A stretch of DNA of 13,738 bases from JAYZDB01 sp036338025. Lineage in GTDB: Bacteria > Planctomycetota > UBA1135 > UBA2386. Below, one piece after another: positions 12,609-13,738 of this stretch. The stretch is from NCBI GenBank assembly GCA_036338025.1, contig JAYZDB010000229.1:1-13738 (forward strand), written 5' to 3'. Under the pieces are notes generated by a model. It saw only the letters and a program-made list of their open reading frames with translations, did no database searches and was not told the origin of the DNA. Made by a program: the position numbers and the translations under genes. Positions within the stretch are counted from its first letter, which is position 1; each line of letters opens with the position of its first letter.

Positions 12609-13526
12609 CTATCGGAATCTGTCGGGATCCAGTGCATCCACGGACTTCAGGTAGAACGCTTGCTCGTCCTTGAATCCGAACTTGCCACACAAGGCCGCGA
12701 GTTCCTTGAGCCGTGCGCGAGGCCCTGCTGTGCAGGCCCAGGACACTTTCGCAACGCACTCCGGACACAGCGCCAACGAGTGCCGGTCAGACTCCTCCCG
12801 AGTCATCGCGCCACACATGTTGCACTCCCACTTGATACAGTGTCGCATCGAGAACATGTGACCGGTCTCGTGGGTCGCGGTCTTGACCGAACGTCGCAAA
12901 CACAGCGTGTAGTCTTTTTCCGGGTCACCGTTGCGGGCCATCGACCATACTGCAACGCGGGCGCGCAAATTGGCCTGGCCGAACACGAAGTTGCTGTCGG
13001 GACCGCCGGTCCAAAGATCGCGGGTAGTCAGCGCAAGATACGCCGCAGCATCCGGCGGCAGGTTGTGAGCCAGTACATCTCGCATCACCCAGCTTGTCCT
13101 GAGTTGCTTGCCAAAACCCCGCCCTGCTCGCTCCGCGAACTCCGGGATCTTGGTCAACAACATGGGCTTTCGGATCGTGACGGGCGTGTCAAAATAGACT
13201 TCCATGTACTCCGCGGTGCGCCGCAAGATCTCCTCTTGCTTGGCGGTCATCTCCCCGAGTGGCTGGATGTAGATCTTGTTGCGCTTGCCAATCGGACGTA
13301 TCGGTCGTGTACGCCGATACTCATCGTAGCTCTGGCCAGGTTCTTTGTGGGTCGCCAGCCAATCACCCGGCTTTGGCTCGCCCAGACGCTGGTGCACGGG
13401 TTCCAAGGCTCGGATCACCTGATGCCATTCATCGGAATCCGCGGGACCATTGGTGCAGGCGCTGTACACCACCAGCGTGCAAGCAACAAAGGACAGCGGC
13501 AACAGCCAGATCCGGGCCGGACTCAT
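12609..13526 (-). CDS. Exported archaemetzincin-type zinc metalloprotease
   Basis: A 305-residue protein with an N-terminal export signal: MSPARIWLLPLSFVACTLVVYSAC, where Cys24 could be a lipoprotein cysteine although the -3 residue is Tyr, or the peptide could be cut by signal peptidase I. The catalytic part is HETGHMFSMRHC (219-230): an HExxH zinc site, Met-Arg-His giving the third His ligand (229), then CIKWEC (230-235) and CPEC (254-257), the four-Cys second zinc site of archaemetzincins. The stretch around REESDRHSLALCPEC (243-257) matches family members well. The Gly of HExxHxxGxxH is Ser here. Known archaemetzincins are mostly cytosolic, and bacterial and archaeal ones are shorter. ATG 13526 is chosen over the TTG at 13553; no Shine-Dalgarno is seen. 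It follows another minus-strand gene by 36 bp. Substrates are unknown. Confidence 0.85.
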   Translation of the reverse strand: MSPARIWLLPLSFVACTLVVYSACTNGPADSDEWHQVIRALEPVHQRLGEPKPGDWLATHKEPGQSYDEYRRTRPIRPIGKRNKIYIQPLGEMTAKQEEILRRTAEYMEVYFDTPVTIRKPMLLTKIPEFAERAGRGFGKQLRTSWVMRDVLAHNLPPDAAAYLALTTRDLWTGGPDSNFVFGQANLRARVAVWSMARNGDPEKDYTLCLRRSVKTATHETGHMFSMRHCIKWECNMCGAMTREESDRHSLALCPECVAKVSWACTAGPRARLKELAALCGKFGFKDEQAFYLKSVDALDPDRFR

Positions 13527-13562
13527 CACGGCATTGTGTACGCTGCGTAACAAGGAATCGAC

Positions 13563-13738
13563 CTACTTGTCGGTCAGGCCAGACGTCTCCGCAGGTCGTG
13601 CCACCGTGATCGTCAGGGTGTTCAGTCGACCAGGCTCCGGGACAATCGACCCCTCTCCGATCGCGAAATAGCCATGCCCGCCGCTGGTATCGACTGTGTT
13701 GAAGAAAGAACGAACCGCCACCTGGATGTTCACCGGGG
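13563..13738 (-). CDS. C-terminal end of an unidentified gene (cut by window edge)
   Basis: On the minus strand a frame is open from the right edge to TAG at 13563-13565, giving about 58 residues: VNIQVAVRSFFNTV near the start of the visible part, then GGHGYFAIGEGSIV, PGRLNTLTITVARP, and a C-terminal TSGLTDK. The alternation suggests beta strands. It contains no Met, consistent with an internal fragment. It lies 36 bp upstream of the archaemetzincin start, in the same direction, so the two probably share a transcript. I do not recognise the family. Confidence 0.5.
   Translation of the reverse strand, partial: PVNIQVAVRSFFNTVDTSGGHGYFAIGEGSIVPEPGRLNTLTITVARPAETSGLTDK

Noticed and set aside
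12660..13550. 296-codon plus-strand frame opposite the archaemetzincin gene
   Set aside because: The minus strand has an exact zinc protease motif set; the plus-strand product shows no domain, signal or coherent composition.

Overview
The window looks like a chromosomal stretch of a high-GC, Gram-negative-type environmental bacterium. Planctomycetota is my best guess. Reasons: Shine-Dalgarno sites are rare; menaquinone is made by the futalosine route (mqnB-mqnD); there is an exported archaemetzincin; and a Cys-rich secreted protein ends in an 'LPIPNAPSLKG' stretch like one I associate with secreted proteins of some planctomycetes. No ribosomal or marker gene is present, so the phylum is inferred. 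I saw no tRNA, rRNA, CRISPR array, insertion sequence or phage gene. The coding layout is dense.

Layout. (1) 2-1965, plus strand: the 3' part of a GT-C-like membrane protein overlaps a uridine kinase by ATGA. (2) A convergent junction on a perfect 12-bp palindrome leads to a minus-strand glyoxalase I (1972-2337). (3) A roughly 200-bp divergent region with two inverted repeats precedes a tight plus-strand cluster (2542-7550): a six-helix voltage-gated K+ channel, a divergent GalU-like nucleotidyltransferase, and an 1112-residue protein joining an L-fucokinase/GHMP-kinase-like half to a UDPGP-type pyrophosphorylase half. (4) Two exported proteins of unknown function follow (7611-8465 and 8680-9123). 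(5) An operon at 9326-12563 encodes a 43-residue single-helix membrane protein, a SAM methyltransferase, MqnB, MqnD and a GT9 glycosyltransferase, with ATGA overlaps between the last three. (6) On the minus strand, converging on that operon, are an exported archaemetzincin (12609-13526) and, just upstream of it, the C-terminal end of another gene (13563-13738).

How the genes fit together. Three blocks concern sugars or glycans: the GT-C-like membrane protein, the kinase-pyrophosphorylase pair and GT9. Uridine kinase feeds UTP pools. The kinase-pyrophosphorylase protein reads as a free sugar -> sugar-1-phosphate -> UDP-sugar salvage enzyme. Its domain order is the reverse of the known fucokinase/GDP-fucose pyrophosphorylase (FKP), and its gene sits 13 bp after a nucleotidyltransferase that lacks several canonical GalU residues. 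That pair is the most likely undescribed system in the window. The exported archaemetzincin is the second most unusual item.
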